Below are positions 7,130 to 14,365 of a DNA stretch of 15,779 bases, piece after piece. A program made the translations under genes and the position numbers. Position 1 is the first letter of the stretch. Each line of letters opens with the position of its first letter. The notes beneath the pieces were generated by a model. The model was given only the letters and a program-made list of their open reading frames with translations, was not told the origin of the DNA and did not search any database. The stretch is from an uncultured Sphingomonadales bacterium (GTDB lineage Bacteria > Pseudomonadota > Alphaproteobacteria > Sphingomonadales > Sphingomonadaceae): the NCBI GenBank assembly GCA_903958285.1, contig CAJBSR010000171.1, positions 1 through 15,779 of the forward strand, read 5' to 3'.

Positions 7130-7759
7130 CTTGTGATCGCCTTGCTCGCGGCGCTGCTTTCCGGCTGTGTCGGACCGCCGTCTGACCGTCATGCGCGCGG
7201 GCCGCATGCGCCGCCGCGCCCGAACAGTGAAACCATGCGCCAGTGCGTCGCAGATCTATCGCGCATGGGCGTGAAGTTCTCTGTGCTGTCCGATTTTGTG
7301 GGCAATGGCGGCTGTTCTGCGATCAACTCCGTTCTGATGACCGGCGCTGGTGCCTCCATCTCCAATTTGCGCGCGACACAATGCCCGCTGGCGCGCGCCT
7401 TTGCCGGATGGGTGCGCGGGCCAGTGCAGACGCGTGCGCGGGAGATTTTAGGCTCCCCTGTCGTCCGCGTGGAGACAATGGGCAGCTATGCCTGCCGTCA
7501 GGTGAAGGGCGTGGCCTCCAATAAACTGTCCGAACATGCCTATGCCAATGCGATTGACGTCGCAGGCTTCGTGCTTGCTGATGGCCGACGCGTGACGGTG
7601 CTGGGCGGCTGGCAGGGCAAAGGCGATGAGGCAGGCTTTCTCCGCGCCATCCGCAACGATGCATGCAAGCGGTTCCTGACCGTGCTCAGCCCCGACTATA
7701 ATTTTGCCCACCGCGATCATTTGCATGTCGACTTGGGTGGGCGTCCCTATTGCCGCTGA
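7106..7759 (+). CDS. Extensin-like C-terminal domain lipoprotein (putative M15-like metallohydrolase)
   Basis: Probable envelope lipoprotein of 217 residues. The N terminus MVRHGPLFLVIALLAALLSGC ends in a lipobox with the acylated Cys21. The rest matches the bacterial extensin-like C-terminal domain family. It contains SEHAYANAIDV (His144, Asp151) and HRDHLHVD (His202, His205, His207), the same His/Asp/HxH pattern as zinc D,D-peptidases of the LAS/M15 type. A role in peptidoglycan editing is therefore plausible but unproven. Extra cysteines (CPL, ACR, ACK, YCR) may form disulfides. The frame stays open back to GTG 7076. ATG 7106 gives the best lipoprotein signal, with GGGGG just upstream, but that start sits inside the preceding terminator hairpin. 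A LOG-family gene starts 26 bases after the stop. Confidence 0.82.
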   Translation: MVRHGPLFLVIALLAALLSGCVGPPSDRHARGPHAPPRPNSETMRQCVADLSRMGVKFSVLSDFVGNGGCSAINSVLMTGAGASISNLRATQCPLARAFAGWVRGPVQTRAREILGSPVVRVETMGSYACRQVKGVASNKLSEHAYANAIDVAGFVLADGRRVTVLGGWQGKGDEAGFLRAIRNDACKRFLTVLSPDYNFAHRDHLHVDLGGRPYCR

Positions 7760-7785
7760 GGCACAACGCCCATAGACTTGGCCAA

Positions 7786-8625
7786 ATGACAGAGAGAAAA
7801 ATTCCCGCGCGGGTCTTCGCGCGCGCCGCGCAGGACGCGGAAACCGCCAAGAATGCTCTTTCCACCCCCCAGACCGAAAGCCCGTCTTACAAGCTCGCGT
7901 TTCAGGATGATGCGTTCCTGCTGCGCGAAGATTTGCGCCCAGTGCGCTTTCAGCTGGAACTGCTGAAGCCTGAGTTGCTGCTCGATGAGGCGAAGATCAA
8001 ATCCACCCTCGTCTTTTACGGCTCGGCCCGCATTCCGGAGCCGGGTGTGGCGTCTCCGCACCCTGACCCGGACATTGCCGCCAACCTCGAATCACTCTCC
8101 CCGCACTATGACGAAGCGCGCAAGCTCGCCACAATCGCCAGCCGCATTCCGCGCGATGATGATGGGTGGCGGCATTTTGTCGTCTGTTCGGGCGGCGGGC
8201 CGTCCATCATGGAAGCGGCCAACCGCGGCGCGAATGATGTGCTGGCCGACTCGATTGGCCTCAACATCGTCTTGCCGCATGAGCAGGTGCCCAACAGCTA
8301 TATGACGCCGGAGCTGAGTTTTCAGTTCCACTATTTTGCGCTGCGTAAGATGCACTTCCTGCTGCGCGCCCGCGCGGTTGCCGTCTTCCCCGGTGGGTTC
8401 GGCACATTTGACGAGACGTTCGAGCTGCTGACCCTGATCCAGACAGGCAAGATCAAGCCCATGCCGGTGCTCCTGTTCGGTCGTGATTTCTGGGAAGATG
8501 TCGTCGATTTCAAAGCGCTGGTGAAGCACGGCGTGATCGGGGAGAAAGACCTCAAGCTGTTCCGCTATGTCGACAGCGCCGAAGAAGCCTGGGACTGCAT
8601 CCGCACCTTTTACGAAGAAGGCTAG
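7786..8625 (+). CDS. LOG-family / TIGR00730 Rossmann-fold nucleotide-binding protein
   Basis: 279 residues with a Rossmann-like fold. The family signature PGGFGTFDETFE starts at about residue 202, matching the PGGxGTxxE motif of cytokinin-riboside 5'-monophosphate phosphoribohydrolases. SGGGPSIMEAANRGA starts at about residue 135 and is the nucleotide-binding loop. Members are often mislabelled lysine decarboxylase. Many act as nucleotide 5'-monophosphate nucleosidases, but the substrate here is uncertain. It carries about 80 extra N-terminal residues before the core (STLVFYGSARIPEPG), which suits the longer subfamily. The frame is open back to TTG 7750, overlapping the lipoprotein gene. ATG 7786 avoids the overlap, though no good ribosome-binding site is visible, so coupling to the upstream gene is possible. 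Confidence 0.88.
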   Translation: MTERKIPARVFARAAQDAETAKNALSTPQTESPSYKLAFQDDAFLLREDLRPVRFQLELLKPELLLDEAKIKSTLVFYGSARIPEPGVASPHPDPDIAANLESLSPHYDEARKLATIASRIPRDDDGWRHFVVCSGGGPSIMEAANRGANDVLADSIGLNIVLPHEQVPNSYMTPELSFQFHYFALRKMHFLLRARAVAVFPGGFGTFDETFELLTLIQTGKIKPMPVLLFGRDFWEDVVDFKALVKHGVIGEKDLKLFRYVDSAEEAWDCIRTFYEEG

Positions 8626-8653
8626 TGCGAGACGAGCAGAGCGCCAATCAATT

Positions 8654-8746
8654 CCGTTTGGGCTGAGCTTGTCGAAGCCCTGTTCTTTTCTGGACACCTG
8701 AGGGCGAGGAAGAAGGACGGCCCTTCGACAAGCTCAGGGCGAACGG
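8654..8746. repeat. Inverted repeat pair, CTGAGCTTGTCGAAG family
   Basis: An arm at 8654-8679 (core CTGAGCTTGTCGAAG) faces an arm at 8720-8746 (core CTTCGACAAGCTCAG), separated by about 40 bases. The 15-base cores are perfect complements and the flanks match imperfectly. This is a REP-like element of a kind common between genes in sphingomonads (recalled, not searched). It lies between convergent genes (LOG-family plus, cytochrome c minus) and could fold into a transcript-end hairpin. Confidence 0.8.
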
Positions 8747-8770
8747 CGCGGATTTAAAACTCGGTTCTCC

Positions 8771-8802
8771 AAAACGAAAAAGGGCCCGGAAATCCGGGCC
8801 CT
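8771..8802 (-). terminator. Intrinsic terminator of the cytochrome c gene
   Basis: On the minus strand, a 9-base-pair GC stem (8802-8794 with 8789-8781, arms AGGGCCCGG and its complement) is followed by TTTTTCGTTTT. It lies about 25 bases after the cytochrome c stop. The T tract exists only on the minus strand, which sets the orientation. Confidence 0.9.
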
Positions 8803-8826
8803 TCCTCAATCAGATGTATGTCGCGC

Positions 8827-9444
8827 TTACTTGGCGGCAGGTGCCGCCGCATTCACTTCTGCGGGAGCGGCTGCATTGGCAGCGCCTGCTTCGGCTGGCG
8901 CCGCTTCAGCCGCAGGTGCAGCCGGAAGCGGCAAGTTAGACCCTTCCGCGTTCAGATAGGCGATCAGATTGGCACGGTCTTCCGGCTTGGACAGACCAGC
9001 AAAGCTCATCTTGGTGCCTTCGACATATTTTTTGGGTGACTTGAGCCATTCATTCATGCCTTCAAAGTCCCAGTTACCGGGCTTTGCGAGCATACCGGCC
9101 GAATAGGCAAAACCAGCCATGTGACCGTGCTTCTTGCCCATCACGCCCCATAGGTTCGGGCCGATGCCATTGGCGCCGCCATTATTGATGGTGTGGCACG
9201 ACGCGCACTTCTTGAAGACTTCGGCACCCTTGGTGGCGTCGGCGGTCTGCATCAGCAAAGCAATTGGCGGATCCTTGGCAGCACCACCTTCAGCGCCGCC
9301 ATCGGCGCTTTCCACAGCATAGCCACCAGATTCAACCGGATGGTGCTTGAACAATTGGCCGGTCACGATCGTCGCGCCCAGTGCCACGATGCCCGCAGCC
9401 AGTGTCCAGCCTGCGATGGTGTTGAATTGATCGCTATCGCTCAT
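8827..9444 (-). CDS. Membrane-anchored cytochrome c (CycM-like)
   Basis: A class I c-type cytochrome of 205 residues. A single N-terminal hydrophobic segment (about residues 10-32, TIAGWTLAAGIVALGATIVTG) anchors it in the inner membrane with no cleavage site evident. The heme domain faces the periplasm. The heme motif is CASCH (Cys80, Cys83, His84), and the sixth ligand is likely Met146 in GTKMSFAGL. The length and layout match alphaproteobacterial CycM/cytochrome c552, which passes electrons from the bc1 complex to an aa3 oxidase. An Ala/Pro/Glu-rich tail follows the heme domain from about residue 170. It reads divergently from pheA across 121 bases, and its terminator is immediately downstream. 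Confidence 0.93.
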   Translation of the reverse strand: MSDSDQFNTIAGWTLAAGIVALGATIVTGQLFKHHPVESGGYAVESADGGAEGGAAKDPPIALLMQTADATKGAEVFKKCASCHTINNGGANGIGPNLWGVMGKKHGHMAGFAYSAGMLAKPGNWDFEGMNEWLKSPKKYVEGTKMSFAGLSKPEDRANLIAYLNAEGSNLPLPAAPAAEAAPAEAGAANAAAPAEVNAAAPAAK

Positions 9445-9565
9445 GCCCGTCGAAATCCCTGCTCTTTTGGCCCGAAAATGGAATCGCCGTCGCCTTAGCC
9501 GTCCATTGCGCGCACCGCAAGCACGCTTGCAGCGTTGCCGTCACAGCCGTAAGCGGTTCCGCAAC

Positions 9566-10456
9566 ATGAACCGATATCCTGCCCCCGCCCAGCCCATCGT
9601 TGCCGCAATGGAGGCCGCTGCTGCTGCCGAACCGGACCGCGCCGTTGCCTTTCAGGGCGCGCCGGGGGCCAATTCGCATATCGCTGTGCTGCAAGACACG
9701 CCTGAAGCGCTGGCTTTGCCTTGCTACAGCTTTGAAGATGCGATTGATGCTGTGCGGGACGGGCAAGCGGGAAGCGCGCTCATCCCCATTGAAAATTCGC
9801 TCCATGGGCGCGTGGCGGACATCCACTTTTTGCTGCCCGAATCCGGGCTGGTCATCACCGGTGAGTTCTTCCTGCCGATCCGTTACGCATTGATGGGCAC
9901 CGGCCCGCTGGAGGGCGTGCGTCAGGCGATCAGCCATCCGCAGGCGCTGGGCCAGTGCCGCCACTGGCTGCGCAGCCGGAATATTGAGCCTGTGCCCTTT
10001 CCCGACACCGCAGGCGCCGCTGCCCGCGCAGTCGAACTGGCCGACCCCGCCGTTGCCGCCATTGCCCCGCCGGGGGCAGCGGCGATTTACGGCCTCAACA
10101 CGCTGGCTGAGGCGCTGGAAGATTCAGACGATAATATGACCCGCTTCGTGCGCCTTGCCCGCACAGCGCCCGACGTGCCCAATGAAGGTGCTGTCATGAC
10201 GACCTTCATCTTTGAGGTGAAGAACGTCCCCGCGGCACTCTACAAAGCGATGGGCGGCTTTGCGACCAACGGCGTCAATATGACCAAGCTGGAAAGCTAT
10301 CAGCGCGGCGCAAGCTTTGCCGCGACGACCTTCTTTGCCGATATTGAAGGCCATCCCGAAGACCCCGCCGTCGCCCGCGCGCTCGAAGAACTGAGCTTCT
10401 ATTCGCGCACGGTGCGGTTGCTGGGAACGTACAAGCAGGCCCGCAAACGTGGGTAA
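9566..10456 (+). CDS. pheA: Prephenate dehydratase (monofunctional, with ACT domain)
   Basis: Converts prephenate to phenylpyruvate in phenylalanine synthesis, in the cytoplasm. It has 296 residues: a prephenate dehydratase domain (about 26-205) with VAFQGAPGANS, IPIENSLHGRV, SHPQALGQC and the catalytic MTRF (Thr192-Arg193-Phe194), followed by an ACT domain (about 210-290) with KNVPAALYKAMGGFATNGVNMTKLES. In this family the ACT domain binds phenylalanine for feedback inhibition. There is no chorismate mutase domain, unlike the fused enterobacterial PheA. The frame is open back to 9443, inside the divergent cytochrome gene's start region. ATG 9566 gives normal family length, though the ribosome-binding site is poor. 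The gene is convergent with nudC, with a palindromic repeat pair between them. Confidence 0.95.
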   Translation: MNRYPAPAQPIVAAMEAAAAAEPDRAVAFQGAPGANSHIAVLQDTPEALALPCYSFEDAIDAVRDGQAGSALIPIENSLHGRVADIHFLLPESGLVITGEFFLPIRYALMGTGPLEGVRQAISHPQALGQCRHWLRSRNIEPVPFPDTAGAAARAVELADPAVAAIAPPGAAAIYGLNTLAEALEDSDDNMTRFVRLARTAPDVPNEGAVMTTFIFEVKNVPAALYKAMGGFATNGVNMTKLESYQRGASFAATTFFADIEGHPEDPAVARALEELSFYSRTVRLLGTYKQARKRG

Positions 10457-10469
10457 TTCGAGCAAATTA

Positions 10470-10597
10470 GTGCTCCGGCCTTGAGCCGGAGCCTAGGGGT
10501 GAATCGCTCTAGATTCGGAGACAGCAAACATCTGCGCCCCTGCATGAACCAAACCTTCTTGCAGGTGGCCCTAGGCTCCGGAACAAGTCCGGAGCAC
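10470..10597. repeat. Paired palindromic repeat (GCTCCGG...CCGGAGC family) between convergent genes
   Basis: Left arm 10470-10498 and right arm 10569-10597 are inverted copies of 29 bases with 26 matching positions. Each arm is also a small hairpin by itself (GCTCCGG and CCGGAGC around about 6 bases). A nested CCTGCA/TGCAGG pair sits at 10539-10544 and 10560-10565. The arrangement is a BIME-like pair. It lies exactly between the pheA and nudC stops and could act as a two-way transcript end. No separate T-tract terminator is seen for either gene. Confidence 0.85.
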
Positions 10598-10616
10598 AGC
10601 CAGAGTACCGGGGACT

Positions 10617-11486
10617 TTACTCCGCCACCCAGCGGCGCAGCAGGGTGTTGGCGATGGCGAAGGGCGGCGGCGCACCAAACTTCTTATCCGGCGCATCGGC
10701 AAGGGCGGCGCGGGCGTCGTCCTTGGTGATCCACATCGCGTCTTCCAGCTCATTGGTGTCCATCACAATGTCGGTGCTGGTCGCCTCGGCAATACAGGCG
10801 ATCATCAGCTGCGATCCGCCAAAGGGCCAAGGCTGGCTGGTGACATAGCGCACTGCACCGCAGGTGATGCCGGCCTCCTCATGGATTTCCCGGCGCACGG
10901 CCTCCTCCACGCTTTCACCCGGCTCCAGAAAGCCGGCGAGCGCGGAGTAATTGCCCTTGGGCCAAGCCGCCTGCCGACCAACAAGCGCCTTGCCCTCATG
11001 TTCGGCCAGCATGATGACGACCGGGTCGGTGCGGGGGAAATGTTCCTTGTTGCAGCTGCCGCATTTGCGGCCCCAGCCAGCCCGGAACGTCTTGGTTTCT
11101 CCGCCGCACTGGCCGCAGAAGCGATGGCCATTGTGCCAGTCAATCAGGCTGCGCGCCGTGCCATAGATCGCGGCTTCTTCCGCCGGCAATGTCGCCAGCG
11201 CAAGCCACACAGCAGGCGACCGCGGCGGACCGCCCTTAGCTTCGACGATGGGCACAAAATGCGGCTTGTCCTCATGCAGGCCAAGCAGGATCAGTTCGAG
11301 ATCGAGCGAGACATCAGCCATGCCCTGCCAGACCAAAGTCCCTTCAGCCGACACCATGGGATCCAGCCCGTCCAGCCCGAGCACGCGCCCGCGCCAGTCG
11401 TTGAGCAGGCGGTTAAACGCCTCCAGATCTTGCCTTATGTGATCAACGCGGTTGAGGGGAGAGCCTGTAAATCCTGGATTTGGCAT
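10617..11486 (-). CDS. nudC: NAD+ diphosphatase (Nudix, zinc-ribbon type)
   Basis: Hydrolyses NADH/NAD+ to NMN(H) and AMP, and in some bacteria removes NAD caps from RNA (family knowledge). It has 289 residues. The order is an N-terminal region, a zinc ribbon with CGQC and CGSC (Cys124, 127, 142, 145), and a Nudix domain with a complete Nudix box, GFLEPGESVEEAVRREIHEEAGI, at 185-207. The NudC-specific SQPWPF (217-222) follows the box. All metal-binding glutamates of the REIHEE core are present. The start ATG at 11486 overlaps the stop of the upstream serine hydrolase by one base (TGATG on the minus strand), which implies translational coupling. The open frame extends further upstream, but that would overlap the hydrolase. 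It is the last gene of a three-gene minus-strand operon. Confidence 0.94.
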   Translation of the reverse strand: MPNPGFTGSPLNRVDHIRQDLEAFNRLLNDWRGRVLGLDGLDPMVSAEGTLVWQGMADVSLDLELILLGLHEDKPHFVPIVEAKGGPPRSPAVWLALATLPAEEAAIYGTARSLIDWHNGHRFCGQCGGETKTFRAGWGRKCGSCNKEHFPRTDPVVIMLAEHEGKALVGRQAAWPKGNYSALAGFLEPGESVEEAVRREIHEEAGITCGAVRYVTSQPWPFGGSQLMIACIAEATSTDIVMDTNELEDAMWITKDDARAALADAPDKKFGAPPPFAIANTLLRRWVAE

Positions 11487-12772
11487 CAGTTGGCCAGACT
11501 TGCGTAAACGGACTTGCTGAAGCCATCGACAAAGGGCTGATCCCCCATCGTCATGATCTGCGACCAGCCCGATGCGCGGATGCCCTTGGTCCGGTCCACC
11601 CAACCGATGGTCGAGGCAGCGCCGCCCCAGCCAAAGGTGCCGACGCCTTCGCCATTCTTGCCGGGGTTCAGCGTCACGCGCCCGCCCGCGCCAAAGCCTT
11701 GGCCTGTCACAAAGCTCTCCATCTTTGTGTCCGGGTGGACGAGGTTGGACATGCCCAGCTGCGCGGTCTCCCGCTTCATAATCCGCGTGGACCCAATCGC
11801 GCCTTCGCCCATCAACATGGCGAGGAACCGGTCATAGTCCCGCGGGCTGGACACAAGTCCCGCCCCGCCAAAGGGGAAGGCCGGCTTGTCAAAATAGACG
11901 CTGGCATTGCCGGGATCGATCGGGAAGGCGCCAAAGGGCGCTTGGAAATAATTTGTGGTCAGCCGCTTCATTTCGCTTTCCGGCACCTGGAACCAGCTGC
12001 TCGTCATGCCGAGTGGCGTGAAGATGCGCTGCTGGAGGAAGGCGTCAAAGGGCTGACCGCTGGCGAGTTCAATGACGCGGCCGAGAAGATCGAGGCTGAC
12101 GGAATAGCTCCATTTGGTGCCCGGATCCGCGATCAGCGGCAGCGTCGCCAACCGGTCGGCAAATTCAGCAAGGCTAGGCGCGGTCGGCACATTGGGCTGG
12201 CCGGGCAATGGCTTGCGCGAGGCAGAGGCCGGTGTGAGGCCAAGCTTCACATAAGCATCGAGCAGCGGCCCCTTGGTGACAATCGTATAGCCCAGACCCG
12301 CTGTGTGGGTCATCAGGTTGCGCACCGTGATCGGCGCGCGCGACGGGCGCGCCTCAAGGCTCTTTGTCGGGTCAATCATCACCATCGGATTGGCAAAGCC
12401 GGGAATGAAGTCCGCGATATTCTGATCCAGCTTCAACTTGCCATCTTCGATCAGCATCATCGCCGCCATGCCGGTGATCGGCTTGGTCATCGAATAGCAG
12501 CGGAACAGCGAATCCGCGGTCACCGCCGTCGGATTATCAAAGGCGAGTTCACCAGCAGATAGGAAGTCCGCATCCGACGTGCCCCGCCCAATGGCGCCCG
12601 CGGCGCCGGGCACATATTTCTTATCGACAAAGCCCTGCAGCGCCGCCGTAACCGGAGACCAAGGAGCGACCTTCGGCGTGAGCGGCATGTTGGCGAAGGC
12701 CGGTGCTCCGGCAAGGCCTGCAGTCAGGGCCGAGGCCCCCATGAAATGGCGGCGATTAAGAATTAGGGTCAC
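11486..12772 (-). CDS. Serine hydrolase of the beta-lactamase / family VIII esterase fold, Tat-exported
   Basis: 428 residues. The N terminus NRRHFMGASALTAGLAGAPAFA has the twin-arginine pattern RRxFM plus a hydrophobic stretch, so it is probably exported folded by the Tat system and cleaved after AFA (about residue 27). The nucleophile motif is S-x-x-K: Ser94 and Lys97 in YSMTKPI. Tyr223 (YSVS) fits the Y-x-S/N position, and GWGGAAST (381-388) stands at the KTG-equivalent site. The pattern suits penicillin-binding-protein-like carboxylesterases more than true beta-lactamases, but the substrate is unknown. The start is a GTG with AGGAG 6 bases upstream. The GTG overlaps the mutY stop (GTGA), and the stop overlaps the nudC start. 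Confidence 0.9.
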   Translation of the reverse strand: MTLILNRRHFMGASALTAGLAGAPAFANMPLTPKVAPWSPVTAALQGFVDKKYVPGAAGAIGRGTSDADFLSAGELAFDNPTAVTADSLFRCYSMTKPITGMAAMMLIEDGKLKLDQNIADFIPGFANPMVMIDPTKSLEARPSRAPITVRNLMTHTAGLGYTIVTKGPLLDAYVKLGLTPASASRKPLPGQPNVPTAPSLAEFADRLATLPLIADPGTKWSYSVSLDLLGRVIELASGQPFDAFLQQRIFTPLGMTSSWFQVPESEMKRLTTNYFQAPFGAFPIDPGNASVYFDKPAFPFGGAGLVSSPRDYDRFLAMLMGEGAIGSTRIMKRETAQLGMSNLVHPDTKMESFVTGQGFGAGGRVTLNPGKNGEGVGTFGWGGAASTIGWVDRTKGIRASGWSQIMTMGDQPFVDGFSKSVYASLAN

Positions 12773-13824
12773 GCGTCTCTCCTGCTCATGGCCAATTTTG
12801 CGGCCTTCGCGAAGACCGTAGGTAGTCCGGCTTCATGGAGCCGGTCAATCGGCCACCATGTGGAGGCCTCCATCGCCACCGTATTAGGCGCCGATGTCCG
12901 CCGGGCGACATCCAGCGTCAGGCGGAAATGGGTGAAGACATGGGTCACCTGCCCCAATGACTCCAAATCTGTGTCCGACGCTGGTGCCACGCCCGTGCCA
13001 CGCCAGTCACATCCGGGCAGCGCGCGCATCCCGCCGAGCAGTCCCTTGTCCGGTCGGCGGACCAGCAACACCGCCCCATCGCGCTCAATCCACCAGGCCA
13101 CGCCGGACCGTTCCGGCTTCAAGGGCTTGGCGCGTTTGACAGGATACCGCTCCGCCTCCGTCCGGCCTTTGCACGCCTCCGCCACCGGGCACAGGATACA
13201 GGTCGGATTGCGCGGCGTGCAGACCGTCGCGCCCAGATCCATCATCGCCTGCGCAAAATCCCCCGCCCGGTCGTCCGGCGTCAGCGCGTCCATCAGCGCC
13301 CCGATCTCGGGCTTGGCAGCAGGCAAGGGCGTCTCGATGGCGTAGAGCCGGGTGATGACGCGCTCCACATTGCCATCCACCACCACGGCCCGCCGGCCAA
13401 AGGCAATCGCGGCAATGGCAGCGGCGGTATAAGGACCGATACCGGGCAGGCGGCGCAGGCCTTCTTCGCTATCGGGAAACAGGCCGCCATGCTCATTCGC
13501 CACCATGCGGGCACAGGCGAGGAGGTTGCGGGCCCGGGCATAATAGCCAAGCCCCGCCCATTCGGCCATGACATCGGCATCGTCCGCAGCGGCGAGCGCA
13601 CGGACATCGGGCCAACGCGTTGTAAACCTTTCAAAATAGGCTTTCACCGCGGCAACCGTTGTCTGCTGAAGCATGACTTCCGACATCCAGACGCGATACG
13701 GGTCCGGCGCTGGCGCGCCCGGCGGACTGCGCCAGGGCAAAACCCGCGCATTCGCGTCATAGTGCGCCAGAATCTTGTTGGTAAGTAAGGGGGGTGTCTC
13801 GACGTGCATGGCTGGCTCTGGCAT
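12769..13824 (-). CDS. mutY: Adenine DNA glycosylase
   Basis: Removes adenine mispaired with 8-oxoguanine in base excision repair. From ATG 13824 the protein is 351 residues, close to the family norm. Seen in order: WMSEVMLQQT with catalytic Glu49; LPGIGPYTAAAIAAIAFG (helix-hairpin-helix); catalytic Asp150 in VVVDGNVERV; the 4Fe-4S cluster Cys192-x6-Cys199-x2-Cys202-x5-Cys208; and a C-terminal Nudix-like 8-oxoG recognition domain (about 230-345) with GLLGGMRALPG and THVFTHFRL. All key residues are intact. The frame is open back to 14124, but that part runs antisense through the DUF721 gene. ATG 13809 is an alternative start, and neither has a clear ribosome-binding site. It starts 10 bases from the divergent DUF721 gene, and its stop overlaps the hydrolase start. 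Confidence 0.95.
   Translation of the reverse strand: MPEPAMHVETPPLLTNKILAHYDANARVLPWRSPPGAPAPDPYRVWMSEVMLQQTTVAAVKAYFERFTTRWPDVRALAAADDADVMAEWAGLGYYARARNLLACARMVANEHGGLFPDSEEGLRRLPGIGPYTAAAIAAIAFGRRAVVVDGNVERVITRLYAIETPLPAAKPEIGALMDALTPDDRAGDFAQAMMDLGATVCTPRNPTCILCPVAEACKGRTEAERYPVKRAKPLKPERSGVAWWIERDGAVLLVRRPDKGLLGGMRALPGCDWRGTGVAPASDTDLESLGQVTHVFTHFRLTLDVARRTSAPNTVAMEASTWWPIDRLHEAGLPTVFAKAAKLAMSRRDA
12776..12783 (-). promoter_or_regulatory. Ribosome-binding site that fixes the GTG start of the serine hydrolase
   Basis: AGGAGAGA on the minus strand lies inside the 3' end of mutY, with the AGGAG core 6 bases before the GTG at 12772. It supports the 4-base GTGA overlap with mutY over the later ATG at codon 11. 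Confidence 0.8.
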
Positions 13825-13834
13825 GGGGTGATCA

Positions 13835-14365
13835 ATGGCAAAAGACAAGCAGCGTTCGCCCGTCGCAGAACGGCCGCGGGGAGGCCCCGCCCGCCGCGTG
13901 GCAGACCTTGTGCCAAACGTCGGGCAGGCCGCGTTCCGCCGCTTCGGCTTCATCCAAGCCTCCATCGTCAGCCGCTGGACCGAAATTGCAGGCGACAAAT
14001 ATGCCGAGGTCTCAGCCCCGGAATCGATCCGCTTTCCACAAGGCAAGAAATCAGACGGCACGCTGACGCTCATCGTAGAGCGTGCCTTTGGCCCGATGAT
14101 GCAGCATGTCGAGCCTGTGATCATTGAGCGGGTGAACCGCTTTTTCGGCTATGCCGCTGTGGCGCGCATCACCCTGAAACAGGGCAGCATTGCGCGGCTG
14201 AAGGTCAAACCAAAAACACCCGAATTGCGCGCTGTACCAGCAGAGATCGGTGATTCCTTGCGTGAAATCGCCGACCCGGAACTGCGGGCGGTGCTCTCCT
14301 CTTTGGCCCAAGGCGTCGCCAACAGCGCGCCGGTGGGCATTCCTGTACTTGGAAAAATCCGATGA
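13835..14365 (+). CDS. DUF721 / DciA-like protein
   Basis: 176-residue DUF721-family protein. DciA members of this family interact with the replicative helicase DnaB and help load it in bacteria that lack DnaC/DnaI (family knowledge). The function is inferred here. The conserved part is about residues 20-110: ADLVPNVGQAAFRRFGFIQASIVSRWTEIAG, then LTLIVERAFGPMMQHVEPVIIERVNRFFGYAAVARITLKQ. This KH-like fold is followed by a longer C-terminal extension than in actinobacterial DciA. The basic N terminus is typical. ATG 13835 has a weak GGGGTGA upstream. The stop overlaps the DsbA start by 4 bases (ATGA), so the two are translated together. Placement beside mutY and DsbA recurs in sphingomonads, as far as I recall. 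Confidence 0.85.
   Translation: MAKDKQRSPVAERPRGGPARRVADLVPNVGQAAFRRFGFIQASIVSRWTEIAGDKYAEVSAPESIRFPQGKKSDGTLTLIVERAFGPMMQHVEPVIIERVNRFFGYAAVARITLKQGSIARLKVKPKTPELRAVPAEIGDSLREIADPELRAVLSSLAQGVANSAPVGIPVLGKIR

Noticed and set aside
7786..8625. LOG-family gene as a lysine decarboxylase
   Set aside because: The PGGxGTxxE family was historically mislabelled; there is no pyridoxal-phosphate decarboxylase motif.
11480..12562. 360-codon plus-strand open frame over the serine hydrolase
   Set aside because: Antisense shadow. The minus strand has the Tat signal, the SxxK motif and overlapping operon junctions.
11486..12772. Serine hydrolase as an antibiotic-resistance class C beta-lactamase
   Set aside because: It has SxxK and a Tyr motif but no KTG, and overall resembles family VIII esterase-like proteins. 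Resistance cannot be claimed.
13825..14124. 100-codon N-terminal extension of MutY
   Set aside because: The extra region runs antisense through the DUF721 coding sequence and resembles no known domain; MutY proteins start near 13824/13809.
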